Source of the DNA: Zarea fungicola
Taxonomy: Eukaryota > Ascomycota > Sordariomycetes > Hypocreales > Cordycipitaceae
DNA length: 64,000 nt
Assembly (NCBI GenBank): GCA_900169235.1
Contig: FWCC01000174.1
Location: 1-64,000, forward strand
Reading direction: 5' to 3'
Below are positions 46,401 to 50,405 of this stretch, in pieces (position 1 is the stretch's first letter; every line of letters begins with the position of its first letter). The translations under genes were made by a program, and so were the position numbers. The notes below the pieces were generated by a model. That model was not told the origin of the DNA and ran no database searches. It saw nothing but the letters and a program-made list of their open reading frames with translations.

Positions 46401-47966
46401 GACTTGGATCAAGGCAGTGGTGACTTCTGGTTGTAGTTGGGCCAAGTCAATTCCATCCATAAACTCGGACAAGTTGGTAAATAGAGAATCTTTCTGTGAA
46501 GGGTTCTCAGCATTCTTTGCGATGAATGCAGCCAGCCTTGCCTTGTCCTTTTTCCCTTCAGGCTCAATGACATCAACAACCAATTGCGCCGAGAATGGCA
46601 AGCATTTGCGCACATGGTGCTCGACTTCACCAAGCTCCATACGCTGACCTCTTATCTTAACCTGAGTGTCCTTGCGTCCGATGAATGACATCTCTCCATC
46701 CAAAGTATTGTAACGCACAAGGTCGCCTGTCTTGTACAGACGCCCAGTGCGACCAGGGCAGTCGATGGTACCCTTTGTCAACCATGTCGGGTTATCGATG
46801 AATGCTGCTGCTGTTTTATCAGGATCATGCAGATAGCCTCGGGCTAAAATGTGTCCTTCTAGTAGAAGCTCGCCAACTTGGCCGTATTCGCTCAGTTGAT
46901 CATGATTGTCCGGTTGGACGACCCAAGCGCGAACGCCAACACCAGCACCAATGTTGACTGCGTCTGCGGGGGTTTTCGCTGTGAGGTTTATGGTACTGAT
47001 TGGCGTACACTCAGCAGGTCCGTAAGTATTAATTATTTTGAAAGAACCCCAAAGCTTCTGTAGGTCAATAAGGTTGACGGCCTCACCAAGCAACAGTAGC
47101 GTCTTCAAATGCGGCTTCAGCAATTCGGGTTCCAGCATCCTCGCCACTGTAGCGGTAAGATTGACAATCGTGGCTTTGGAATCGTGAATTGATTTGTTTA
47201 GGTTTGTTCGTCTGTCGTTGTCGGATGGAATGCACAAACAACCACCGATTGTCAGCGTCGTAAGGACGTTGTGGACGGCCACATCGAAACTGTACGATGC
47301 AAAATCAAATGTTCTGCTCTCGGGCGTAAATCCCAGTAAATGAGCCTGGTGTTTGAAGGCTGTGTAAAAGCTCTCGTGGGTAATCACGATTCCTTTTGGT
47401 AGTCCTGTGCTGCCAGATGTGAAACAAACATACAGAGGCGACGAAGGACTAGGATTGGGCATTCTACTTGCACCCGTGTGAGATTCCGGAAACGACTGTC
47501 GCGAAGCAACCTCAACTACTTCAACATCTCGGGCCATATCTCTGCACACTTTAGCGTACGTCTCTGAGGCACATACGACTTTGGCTTTGCAGCGCTCAAT
47601 AACTGCCTGTAGACGTGCCGTTGGCAGGCTCATATCCAGCAGCACGAAAGCACCGCCGGCTTTCAAAACGCCCATCAAGGCCACCACAGTCCACATCGAT
47701 TTCTCGAAGAATAGCGGAACTATGGTTTCTGGCCCGACCCCAAGCTTGGAGAGCTTGTACGAAAGGCGCCTCGCAAGCTCGTCGAGCTCTGTATAGGACA
47801 GGCTGCCATCCCAAGCATGTACAGCTTGTTTGCTAGGGCGCTGCGATGCATTACGGGCGAAGATGTCGTGTATGCATTCGGCAGCTACATCAGGAAGCTT
47901 CTGATTGGTTTTCCATATACTCTCGATCTCGTTCGTTTCAACTGGCGTGTTCATTTTGTTCGACAT
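27048..47966 (-). CDS. Six-module nonribosomal peptide synthetase with terminal CT cyclisation domain
   Basis: An uninterrupted frame of 6,972 residues without introns. Domain order is A1-T1, C2-A2-T2-E2, C3-A3-T3, C4-A4-T4, C5-A5-T5, C6-A6-T6, CT. Carrier-site serines (GGDS) are at residues 613, 1691, 3230, 4314, 5395 and 6476. Each A domain has a TSGSTG loop and a GKT[DN]R lysine motif. Condensation motifs are HHxxxDG in C2, C4, C5 and C6, NHAITDG in C3 and SHSQYDG in CT. The E domain (about 1730-2150) has HHFVIDLVSW and FNYAG. There is no leading C domain, so A1 starts the chain. There is no thioesterase or reductase; fungal CT domains of this kind release product by macrocyclisation. The expected product is a cyclic hexa(depsi)peptide with D-configuration at residue 2. 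There is no N-methyltransferase. It shares a promoter region with a divergent aldo-keto reductase. The start MSNKMNTPVE is the first ATG; a second Met lies four codons later. The compound is not identified. Confidence 0.96.
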   Translation of the reverse strand: MSNKMNTPVETNEIESIWKTNQKLPDVAAECIHDIFARNASQRPSKQAVHAWDGSLSYTELDELARRLSYKLSKLGVGPETIVPLFFEKSMWTVVALMGVLKAGGAFVLLDMSLPTARLQAVIERCKAKVVCASETYAKVCRDMARDVEVVEVASRQSFPESHTGASRMPNPSPSSPLYVCFTSGSTGLPKGIVITHESFYTAFKHQAHLLGFTPESRTFDFASYSFDVAVHNVLTTLTIGGCLCIPSDNDRRTNLNKSIHDSKATIVNLTATVARMLEPELLKPHLKTLLLLGEAVNLIDLQKLWGSFKIINTYGPAECTPISTINLTAKTPADAVNIGAGVGVRAWVVQPDNHDQLSEYGQVGELLLEGHILARGYLHDPDKTAAAFIDNPTWLTKGTIDCPGRTGRLYKTGDLVRYNTLDGEMSFIGRKDTQVKIRGQRMELGEVEHHVRKCLPFSAQLVVDVIEPEGKKDKARLAAFIAKNAENPSQKDSLFTNLSEFMDGIDLAQLQPEVTTALIQVLPGYMLPSIYFWMDEIPQTPSGKTDRKRLREIGEELTSQQIANLQADGQTEKREPNTSNERLMCKLWSQVIGIDADAIGLNDSFFLLGGDSVAAMKLVSELRKYALDLSVAEVFDNPLLGMLAQLLRAVDATGETTLLPFELLSIAMPEATLREELAALCTDLDASLIEDAYPSTALQQGLLSATASGSTDYTLRAVLTLNENIDIKAFQNAWNDTARSLPIIRTRLVHHPVSGPVQLVTSAEIKWTVASSLQSYLTSERSTAMEPGSSLCRFGLIEEEVGCRYFVLTIHHALYDGWSLPLVLDIAGSFYRQYIGATTKISIRSTVPFSNFAKHIAMLEKDDAEAYWKSYCADGELTSFPSIPQSLPAVDMASMKTEMTIKAPADITMSTLLRASLAVLISQYTGSMDVVFGATLSGRNVPVPNIDQIVGPTIATVPIRCLMQRDQTIQSLLKLLQRQSAQMMPHEQTGLQSIAKMGDDCSAACGFHTLLVVQPEENDLKDDVLFGKWQKPSTEEFTTYPITLECLLRTGGVSLRAAYNRAIVSDSRMERVLQHLATIASQLSNASPGQLVQDIDAITTHDKSTIWNWNATVPESIERCIHDLISDQSFLRPDAQAVHGWDESFTYQELETLSSRLASHLIGLGVGPEVAVPLFFEKSSWAVVAMLGVLKAGGAFLPLHASEAEDRRLYILQETKATVVLASAGNETISLPTHCKPFVVSRESISKLPSFIEQRRNPEVSPRGTAYIIFTSGSTGQPKGVVLEHRAVATSCTYHGARFFFNNDTRMLQFSSYTFDASIIEIITTLIHGGCVCVLSESDRLGDLAGAITKMKVNSTLLTPTVARMLPPEDVPTLQTLIFGGEAVRQSDYDRWDSLPKLINAYGPTECAVTSVIGLYDSKTTLTGSIGTSVGCNTWVADQFDYNRLVPLGAIGELLLEGNILARGYLNNLEKTSSAFIEDPNWMVQGSRHGRLYKTGDLVRQNDDGTISYIGRKDTQVKIRGQRLELSEVEFQIRACVPSMTQIVAEIIEPEGKKEKATLAAFFTLHENEKSKMQILSEVGPGINTVRISSSIEGDLSQKLPRYMVPTVFLLLDQMPLMPSGKTNRKALRSIGTSISAVHFAKVQSQPGANKRQPQNETENRLRQLWAQVLNIEADSIGIDDSFFHVGGDSITAMQLSALARASIGNISTSEILQQKTVSRLASILLSRVGSSSVSQVATVDHLQRPFNLSPIQHLYSQLEPEPGQCFDQYFFLQLRSTVSLKVLSRAIEAVVSRHSMLRARFERSSSGQWTQRITNDVSGSIHIGQIDSSNLCQKELAKRIRQSRDLINIEEGPLTSALLLDREDSQHLFIAIHHFVIDLVSWRILLKEIEDTIQIGKTDLPPPQMPFQAWVTAQERHATTNLVNHITVPPNALEYWKVSAVENVEGATLTQQFSIDQDTSNAILGSCNDTFGTRPADLMISALKYSFIASFSDRTGPSVFTEGHGRETWDEAFDISRTVGWFTAMYPVVTDADARSSLFDTIRMVKDATKGVPKNGWEYFTSKFATRESAQLHVKDYPVEVLFNYAGSYQQLERSDSLFMAANIPAGSEASSWSKLRRFCIFEVACQADHGKLTFSISYPRTSNRQGQISAWIQCFEKTLSELPFHLQNKSREWTLADYPLVFTSYENLGEFRENILPLLDIDGPEDIEDMYPCSAMQEGILVSQGKDPENYRTVLNIECFVSKDDGSIDMFRLEQAWRAVVRRHSLLRAVLLENVPGAKGTTQIILRDPEPSISILSQMERATTYSESHNDSAISVSYSPSGLQHHLSLYQVDAENAFLTLEINHAITDGYSVFNILLRDLRLAYNNKLDLNGPAYVDFIKFVSAQSAEADLAFWMRQLQGAEPCLISTPSKDVSNLMESFTVDLEPIDTAEIHKFCAQWEVSTATVVQTAWALVLQMYTNQPAPTFGMLTSGRNIPIRAVEEIFGTLINIIPCRADLEADDSIIDVMQRVQKQFIDSYPHQTLPLIDIHRALGVGAAGLFNTAISFQRNTDQTQHADGGLELRYRDVKDQVEFDISVAADDNTTGLKIQLIFKADFASQEQAQFICNAFTSIIYAILEQPEASPSQMMLVGPKDRMQLRLWNGVAAPSVHMCIHELIGDQVRSQPGAPAVKSWDGELTYSKLDELTNYLALHLRGLGVSTEVVVPLCFEKSMWTVVAWLAVLKAGGAFILLDPSLPDARVQKISGVVNARVAITSTTNTRRFASLVANVVTLNQDFMASLQIDLIEPLFVDIVSNPENAAYIIFTSGSTGEPKGAIIEHRSYCSAALGHGSVMNMSSSTRSLQFGSYNFAGAIMEMLMVLIYGGCVCILSDEQRSPAKLPGAIQELGANWAFLTSTVLAYMSPTQVPTLKTICVGGEAVRSSQIKDWAASVDLRQTYGSAETSAVVSSALLSSSSTNTHVGNPTTARYWIVNAKNSNQLMPVGVPGEILMEGVVIAREYMGNPEKSALTFIQPPSWRLEFGPRNTASRFYKTGDLGVFRENGSLELLGRKDTQVKLRGQRIETGEIEYQARWANPEVKEVAVELARIGDSKGPELVCFLVLDGLENTNGSFSPEHAGILKASEIIQNIQSHLEKVLPYFMVPSLLVPITKLPLTVSGKTDRRRLRIFASELLQPQLNEIRSLAEMQTRQPQSKSEKQMRQLWSQVLNLEASKIGLDDSFFRLGGDSVAAMKLVGAARRVGIVLTVADIFRQPSLELQAKDLTTLVQELSEVIAPFTLLADEDRTDLIRQELADICHVDASVIQDAYPCTPLQEGLLSLGLKREGDYVLQIVTEISTDISIDRLKSAWAKVVGSTPTLRTWVAQHCELGLVQCVMKTTVQFHESDNLDDYLSLDKSNAMGLGEPLLRLALVHDSDTGSQYIISTIHHAIYDGTALYSIIELVSAAYHGKTVYEGHGFSTFVRHVRSADTNATNQFWQKYLSGGQFSTYPELPAKVQEPLPNAFLQREIGIDYKSSFTLSTVIRGAVGIVLSQHSGSEDVVFGALVSGRNAPVPGIESIVGPTIAAVPIRIQINKNETVQTYLNTIQEQSTEMIAYEQTGLPLISRISKSTRRGCNFQTFLEVQPEDDELNYRNEIGTWRTASAQDGFTNYALTLDCLLRSDKILVKASVDTAVLDQDVVESILEQFDIVFQSLLRAPASQLVNDIDCLTPSDKTIIWNRCPVLPKLSPECLHHIISKNASTNPEAQAVCAWDGDLTYGELDGLSSQLAHHLWCLGVKPGVVVPLFFEKSMWTVVAVVGVLKAGGAFALLDMGLPEARLHAVIQECRANVICSSRSKAHLCSLPSTNVQIIDLDTVKTWDSRHENPPTEHHSSQAMYVCFTSGSTGKPKGIVISHESFATALQYQAELLGFSSTSRVFDFASYSFDVAVHNVMTTLAVGACLCIPSDDDRKNNINGSMKKMRATMVNLTATVARLLKPEMIPDLRTLILLGEAVNATDLENLWGKFTIINTYGPAECTPISTINLEALTPMAATGIGRASGVLTWVVDPDDHSKLVPSGVVGELLLEGPSLAQGYLHNFEKTAEAFIEDPAWLLQGALGHTGRRGRLYKTGDLVKYNKDGSLAFIGRKDTQIKIRGQRIELGEIEHHLRECLVYPGQVVVDVIAPDDEKEKSMLAVFLAPTPGTAALIGEHEANFKSVLEIFSGLDYLAVRDHVRDELLSRLPSYMVPSVYFRISTMPQTPSGKTDRKQLRQIGASISRDQMVALRGETNKEKRQPETVFERRLQELWAIILKVEPESISIDDNFFILGGDSVGAMKLVAEARKVELFLTVADVFAQPVLSKQAVILSPADTTTAVMLAPFELLCEQDQKEELRKELAILCKVHVPAVQDSYPCTPLQEGLLSLTAKNAAGYVMQAILEMPAAVNMATLTRAWDDMIRSTPILRTRIVQHSSHGLVQVVIDEKLQWRRSTDLSKYLAQDKSEHMGLGAPLCRLAIVESEKKPGRQLVWTIHHALYDGGSLPLIMEQIARNYFAEELSRTSPYDGPSFNAFVSHIQKQQTEQSNDFWRAYFSDEDFLPFPVLPSSIKEPKPAAVLERDVCLKAPSTATMSSLLRGALSLLISQFTASKDVVFGAVVSGRNAAVPGIEDMVGPTIATVPLRFRPANSLLVKEYLESIQQNATMMIEFEQTGLQNIAKASTEAANACEFQTLLVVQPEEADLDSTDSLGTWRTSTETAAFTSYAVMIECLLGKDGMRIRTSFDSQIVSEDRMASMITHFSLLAQELAMNPNKKIGDVNILTEKDISMMWNWNIEVPQLQNTCPHDTFVQQASISPRQLALCGFDGSYTYAQLDDLSSRFANSLSMLKLAKASIIPICIEKSTLAVIAMIGINRAGYAWLPLNPADGPSRHALILEEAAAHVVVVSETQSTIQLPSGCSCITISHRSIQKLPLQSILPVVSPDSPMYVLFTSGSTGKPKGVVLKHRSVSTSLFHHGTRFGFNKNARMLQFSSYTFDAAISEIFGTLMFGGCLCVPSENDRLSNLSGAISSFGVNMSMITPTVARMLEPESVPTLQTLVLCGEAVLESDYQRWLSVPAIFNGYGPTESAIYAVVGRYDEIRHRAGCIGKPTGCAAWIVDPEDHNKLSPIGAIGELLLEGWTTAEGYLNNIEKTKEVFVESPAWLQAGGCGLPGRQGRMYKTGDLAYYNTDGTISFIGRKDNQVKIRGQRFELGEVDHHVQIHLPAATQVSAQVIMPGGEKHRAMLAVFLTENESVSDDIITCGTSITINSVELTHVQVGIHEELAAALPPYMIPSIYFKIADMPISTAGKTDRKRLLQIGNGISAQQIVELQADSAKIRTVPETAAELQLQGFWAKALAISAESIALEDNFFRLGGDSIAAMKLVGLARAEGVSLSVADIFKHPALGSQTKFACVADKTIATTEPFSLVPDINAATILEDVSILAALQPGDIEDVYPCTPLQEGLLSLTTKRSGDYTIQAVLEISSDINLDEFKSAWEGIVQSSPILCTKIVQHSIAGLVQVVHSKPIQWAVSADLQSFLKMDSEAAMSLGDDLCRFTLVNEKNGGSDIFVWTVHHALYDGWSLSLVLDAVCDLYLSKAQPRFGTAFNSFVKYVLDNRNDAELYWRKYLGSGSLGVFPELPSSVREPIASSVLTAEFNFSAGHQTTTATVIRSAVAILISQYTGSQNVVFGATVSGRNAPLPGVGDVVGPTIATVPVRATVDATQTVAEFLNAIQEDAMDMVEFEQFGLQRITKLGSVGRNASNFQTLLVVQPKENDFSDENALGKWNSSSSQGSFSTYAMTLECFMTDSGVKIRSSFDASVLPAWQMEHLLSRFGGLLRTLTARPGKLVGELDVFSEGESALLWQWNKSVPEVVESSIQDLIAKQVQLRSDAQAIAAWDGSLTYQELDDLSSTLAAHLISLGVEADAVVPLCFDRSLWTIVAMLAVNKAGATFVNISYQDSPERQSYILKETKASIMLTSQAYEDVGSSLGFRALAVSEKTMGSLKPISTSTASLLKDRSLPASGTYIIFTSGSTGKPKGVVLEHRALATSCINHGRVYGFNPTSRVLQFSSYTFDACVVEIYTTLVWGGCICVPSETERLSNLAGVFNSLRANVLQITPTVARTIQPASVPELELLILCGEAIAPSDYMQWQHVPRIMNGYGPTEAAICSTVQAYDKTSTQNDSIGTAVGCTTWVVDQQDHNKLAPIGSIGELLIEGHTVARGYLNSPEKTAEAFINSPQWLLDGSRTCLGRSSRLYKTGDLVRYNANGSLSYLGRKDMQAKLRGQRLELGEVEHQLHRCIPLVDHAVAEVITPGGRKDKAMLAAFITMQVEDATQTALLLDAVRVAEGVDLVRVHAQIDTALSQQLPVYMVPTIFFRIHELPLLPSGKTDRKRLRALGDALTAQNLIDLQAKRKGSRRLPESDSQRRLQQLWAQVLNIEADNIGLDDNFFRLGGDSIASMKLVSMSRSEGITLTVADIAKSPVLEDQARSMKATINIYAAALATPFELIDEHERSAVQKDVATMLPSFDVEDIYPTATFQADTIQQSVDCPQQGFNYFYFDIGQDVDVGRLEESCRAAVDHFAVLRSAFVRCRARFWQVVLRGLHISLHVIESEQTIAETFDEACLRDTEVGFLLGRPLTTFWLIQHKTQGSRLVVRLSHSQYDGVSFPIIISAIFDHYQSKPLQPAVEFSTHLKYAKTREDSSVSYWKTLLDGAQPTNFPEILSDDASDCADDSPHRIVVQQSVSLPTLPENTTLASVTSAAWAVLLASILDSRDVVYGGLVAGRNANFDGIDKVAGPCNNAVPVRAQLEPDSTTPSALFSSIQRQQLLIGEADSLGLDDIIKKSTAWPREYRFDMIVKHQGIDEDFTFDVHGQPVHVGYFQNPADVPAKYVGIFTYPETKGVMVQIIASSLLLSSDAANWLLERLCCTVQTLLEAKDEPLAVTMNKIASL
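28422..31661 (-). other. NRPS module 6 (C6-A6-T6)
   Basis: Residues 5436-6515. C6 has HHALYDG near 5593. The A6 code by eye is D A V Q I C G I C K, closest to A5 and A2 within this protein. T6 is FFRLGGDSIASMK. Modules 4-6 have almost the same length (carrier serines 1,081-1,084 residues apart), consistent with internal duplication. Confidence 0.75.
31662..34901 (-). other. NRPS module 5 (C5-A5-T5)
   Basis: Residues 4356-5435. C5 has HHALYDG near 4512. The A5 code by eye is D A S M V C G I Y K. The early core motif is unusual (NRAGYAWLPLNP, where the other A domains have KAGG or a close variant), but the TSGSTG loop and the final Lys are intact, so the domain is probably active. Confidence 0.72.
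34902..38156 (-). other. NRPS module 4 (C4-A4-T4)
   Basis: Residues 3271-4355. C4 has HHAIYDG near 3428. A4 is the near twin of A1, with code D V H N I L T P I K. T4 is FFILGGDSVGAMK. Confidence 0.75.
38157..41396 (-). other. NRPS module 3 (C3-A3-T3), atypical substrate pocket
   Basis: Residues 2191-3270. C3 follows the E domain and shows NHAITDG (first His replaced by Asn, catalytic second His kept). The A3 pocket by eye is A G M F C G T A V K, so the Asp that binds the alpha-amino group of ordinary amino acids is replaced by Ala. The A5 core motif is TYGSAET instead of YGPTE. Such pockets are typical of hydroxy, aryl or beta-amino acid activation. The A10 lysine (SGKTDRRRL) is present. Confidence 0.72.
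41397..46016 (-). other. NRPS module 2 (C2-A2-T2-E2)
   Basis: Residues 651-2190. C2 has HHALYDG near residue 811. The A2 code by eye is D A I L I G A V T K, with a normal Asp at the first pocket position. T2 differs from the other carrier domains (FFHVGGDSITAMQL), as carriers preceding epimerisation domains often do. E2 has the E-type motif HHFVIDLVSW near residue 1874. This is the only epimerising module. Confidence 0.78.
46017..47966 (-). other. NRPS module 1 (A1-T1, initiation)
   Basis: Residues 1-650. Aligning the A3-A6 region by eye to the PheA pocket gives the code D V H N L L T P I K. It is almost identical to A4 (D V H N I L T P I K), and the surrounding 100 residues are also very similar, so both probably load the same substrate. 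I cannot match this code to a known amino acid. T1 has FFLLGGDSVAAMK. Confidence 0.75.
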
Positions 47967-48039
47967 TATTTTTCGTGAAAATGAGGGAATGGTAATGTTC
48001 CTTCGGGTTGGAAGGAAAATACTGTAGAATTAAAGTGAC

Positions 48040-48045
48040 TTATAA
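48040..48045 (-). promoter_or_regulatory. TATA-like element upstream of the NRPS
   Basis: TTATAA about 75 bp upstream of the NRPS start codon, reading ATTTATAAG on the minus strand. Confidence 0.35.
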
Positions 48046-48177
48046 ATCAAATTGTGTAAAAGCTGGCATGTTCATAAAATGACTGCAAACTGAATTGTAT
48101 CTTCAGGTACGATTATACTCGTAAGCATGATCTAGAATTTTAAATCGAGCCGGACGCCAACGCCAGCTTATACAAGA

Positions 48178-48205
48178 TACTCATGGGTCTCGAACGAGAT
48201 GAGTA
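48178..48205. promoter_or_regulatory. 28-bp imperfect palindrome in the divergent NRPS/AKR promoter
   Basis: Outer arms TACTCAT and ATGAGTA surround an inner perfect palindrome, TCTCGAACGAGA; the left arm has an extra GGG. It lies 212 bp from the NRPS start and about 840 bp from the AKR start. It could bind a dimeric regulator, but no known factor site is recognised. Confidence 0.35.
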
Positions 48206-48246
48206 CCCGTCTACTGGGAGAAGCAGTGTACCCGCCCAGGCCGCGG

Positions 48247-48251
48247 CCAAT
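48247..48251 (+). promoter_or_regulatory. CCAAT box in the divergent promoter
   Basis: GGCCAATGG next to a CCGCGG palindrome, about 280 bp upstream of the NRPS start. CCAAT boxes are bound by the fungal CBC/HapX system. Confidence 0.35.
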
Positions 48252-49048
48252 GGAGTACTACATCCAGAGAAAAATAATTTTACAGTTGTGGCATAATCTC
48301 TCACTATCAGCGGTCAACCTGTTGCATTCGTCTTTGATCCTTGTCGCGTTCCTCAGAGGCCCTGGCGCAAGAGATGGGCTCAGACGTCGTGATGGGAGCC
48401 ACGACTCTTTCGGGCTGGCTCAGGTCCAGTGCGGGCTGGCTGATTGATTACTCCACTGGAACCGCTTCGATCCGGAACTAACATTATTGAGGTTGCAGTG
48501 CAATAGGCCTTTGTGCAGCACTAATTTTTCTCCGGGCGTGCGGTCTGGCCAGTGCATTGTGTCGTGGCGCCGCCTTGACCGCGCTAGTGGCTCGTAACTG
48601 GCAGATGGGTTGCCTTCGAATTTGAAATTGGCCGAGTAAAATAATGAGAGAATATACCAAAAGGCTTATCATGTCTCAGAGCTCGAACTCGGTTAAAATA
48701 TTTTCTAGTCCAGGCCGGCATTAACCGTCTAGTAAGAAGGGGGGCTCAGTTCGTATGTGGTCCCGAGCCATGACCAGTTTGAAGCGCAAATTTGGCCTCA
48801 TGTGTTACAACCGTGTGGATTACAAGAAACTCAACTGCTTCTTTTCTGGTGAATCAATGTCTTGGCTTTCTCAAAAGTTCTCTGCCTGGTTACCTTGTAA
48901 TTTCACGTTTTGTGGCATAGCAGCCGTAATCTGGTGTCTTTATTGCATTTGTCAACTCTGGCCCTGGCCAACAGTCCTTAAATGTGCAGGAGTTGATTTT
49001 GTTTCAACCATTGGCCTTTTTTATTGCGCAATTCATCAATCTCTTGCG

Positions 49049-50405
49049 ATGCCTAAGACTGCTCTTCAGAAACTGGTTGCGGTGCCGGACGCCCTGCAGG
49101 CTTCTATAGCCCGCACTCGGGTGTCATATCGCCAACTCGGCCGAAGTGGCCTGCGTGTGTCCAACCCAATAATGGGCGGGATGCATCTTGGCAGTTCATC
49201 TTGGTTGCCTTGGGTGCTAGATGAGTCAAAGGTTAGTTAACGAGATGCACTCGTCTATCAATTCTAAATTCTGTAAAACCTTGTGCTAACTCTGGAAAAT
49301 TAAGGCGTTGATGCTTTTGAAAGCTGCTTATGATAGCGGAATTAATACTGTAGGCATCATCGCATGACTTACCCCCAGGCTACTTTGGCTCATACTGACA
49401 ATCTCAGTGGGATACTGCCAACGTTTACTCAAATGGAGAATCAGAAAAGATCATCGGCAAGGCTCTTCAAACTTTCAATATTCCACGCCACAAAGTCATC
49501 ATCATGACCAAGTGTTATCGCGTCGTCTGTGATGCAGAAAATCACGATCCATCTTCAGGTGTAACAATGCATCATGACTTGGCTGATCGTAGCAAAGATT
49601 ATGTTAATCAATGGGGTGAGACTTGCGTACAAACTCGCCCAGTACTGTCCCTAACAAGTTCCCTGGCAGGCCTTTCACGTTCCGCCATCTTCAGCGCAGT
49701 AGAAGCGTCATTGAGGCGCCTAAATACTCACTACATCGATGTTCTTCAAATCCATAGATTTGACGCAACAGTGTCACCAAAGGAAGTAATGGGCGCGCTG
49801 CATGACCTGGTTCGGTCAGGTATGGTACGATACATCGGCGCCAGCTCAATGTGGGCGTATCAGTTTGCAATGCTGCAGAACGTTGCGGAAGCAAACGGCT
49901 GGACAACTTTTGTGTCCATGCAAAATCACTATAACTTGCTATACCGAGAGGAGGAGAGGGAGATGAACAAGTACTGTCAGGCGACGGGAGTAGGCTTGAT
50001 TCCGGTAAGTCTGATGACTGCTCAGTTCATTGAACCGCTGCGACTAACACGGGCTTCTGGCAGTGGGGGCCCCTGGCACATGGTAGACTCGCAAGACCTC
50101 CAAATCAGCCACCAGGTACTCTTCGTGGGAACTTGAGCAACAATGGGTCATTATACGGGGGAGAGGATCGGGGTTCCGACTTGATCATCGCCAGGGTTGC
50201 GGAAGTGGCTGCGAAGCGCGGGTGGCCCATGAGCCATGTCGCATTGGCCTGGCTCAATCGAAGATGCACAGCACCGATAATTGGGTTCAGCACAGTGGAG
50301 CGAATGGATGATATCCTGGCTGCCAGGGATAAACTGTTGACGCCCGAAGAAGAACACTACCTTGAAGAGTTGTATCTCGCTCGTCCAGTTGAAGGACATA
50401 CGTGA
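49049..50405 (+). CDS. Aldo-keto reductase, aryl-alcohol dehydrogenase-like
   Basis: NADPH-dependent carbonyl reductase of the AKR superfamily. Five exons give 370 residues. Introns are at 49232-49304, 49350-49407, 49616-49669 and 50005-50063, and each junction joins conserved AKR blocks. Seen in order: [19 protein letters not shown]; the catalytic Asp and Tyr in [15 protein letters not shown]; the catalytic Lys in IIMTK; the catalytic His in [23 protein letters not shown]; and the cofactor end [12 protein letters not shown]. The tetrad is complete, so the enzyme should be active. It is transcribed away from the NRPS from a shared promoter region, the usual arrangement for a co-regulated tailoring or precursor gene. 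It may reduce a 2-keto acid or other carbonyl to supply the atypical third module, but this is inference. The start MPKTALQKL is chosen because upstream in-frame sequence looks non-conserved. Confidence 0.9.

Larger units (their letters stand above)
47967..49048. promoter_or_regulatory. Shared 1.1-kb promoter region of the NRPS and aldo-keto reductase genes
   Basis: The two genes are divergent, so this interval must hold both promoters. It contains the palindrome, CCAAT box and TATA-like site listed separately. An open stretch at 48755-49048 runs in frame into the AKR but shows no family similarity and is probably leader. Confidence 0.6.

Noticed and set aside
27048..47966. Identification of the NRPS as destruxin synthetase
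   Set aside because: The number of modules and an early E domain are similar to what I recall, but there are no N-methyltransferase domains and no P450 or decarboxylase genes nearby.
48199..48447. 82-codon open frame in the NRPS/AKR promoter
   Set aside because: Low-complexity Arg/Leu-rich translation with no family features; it overlaps the expected promoter.
48755..49048. N-terminal extension of the aldo-keto reductase
   Set aside because: In frame but unlike AKR N-termini; the family sequence begins just after the ATG at 49049.
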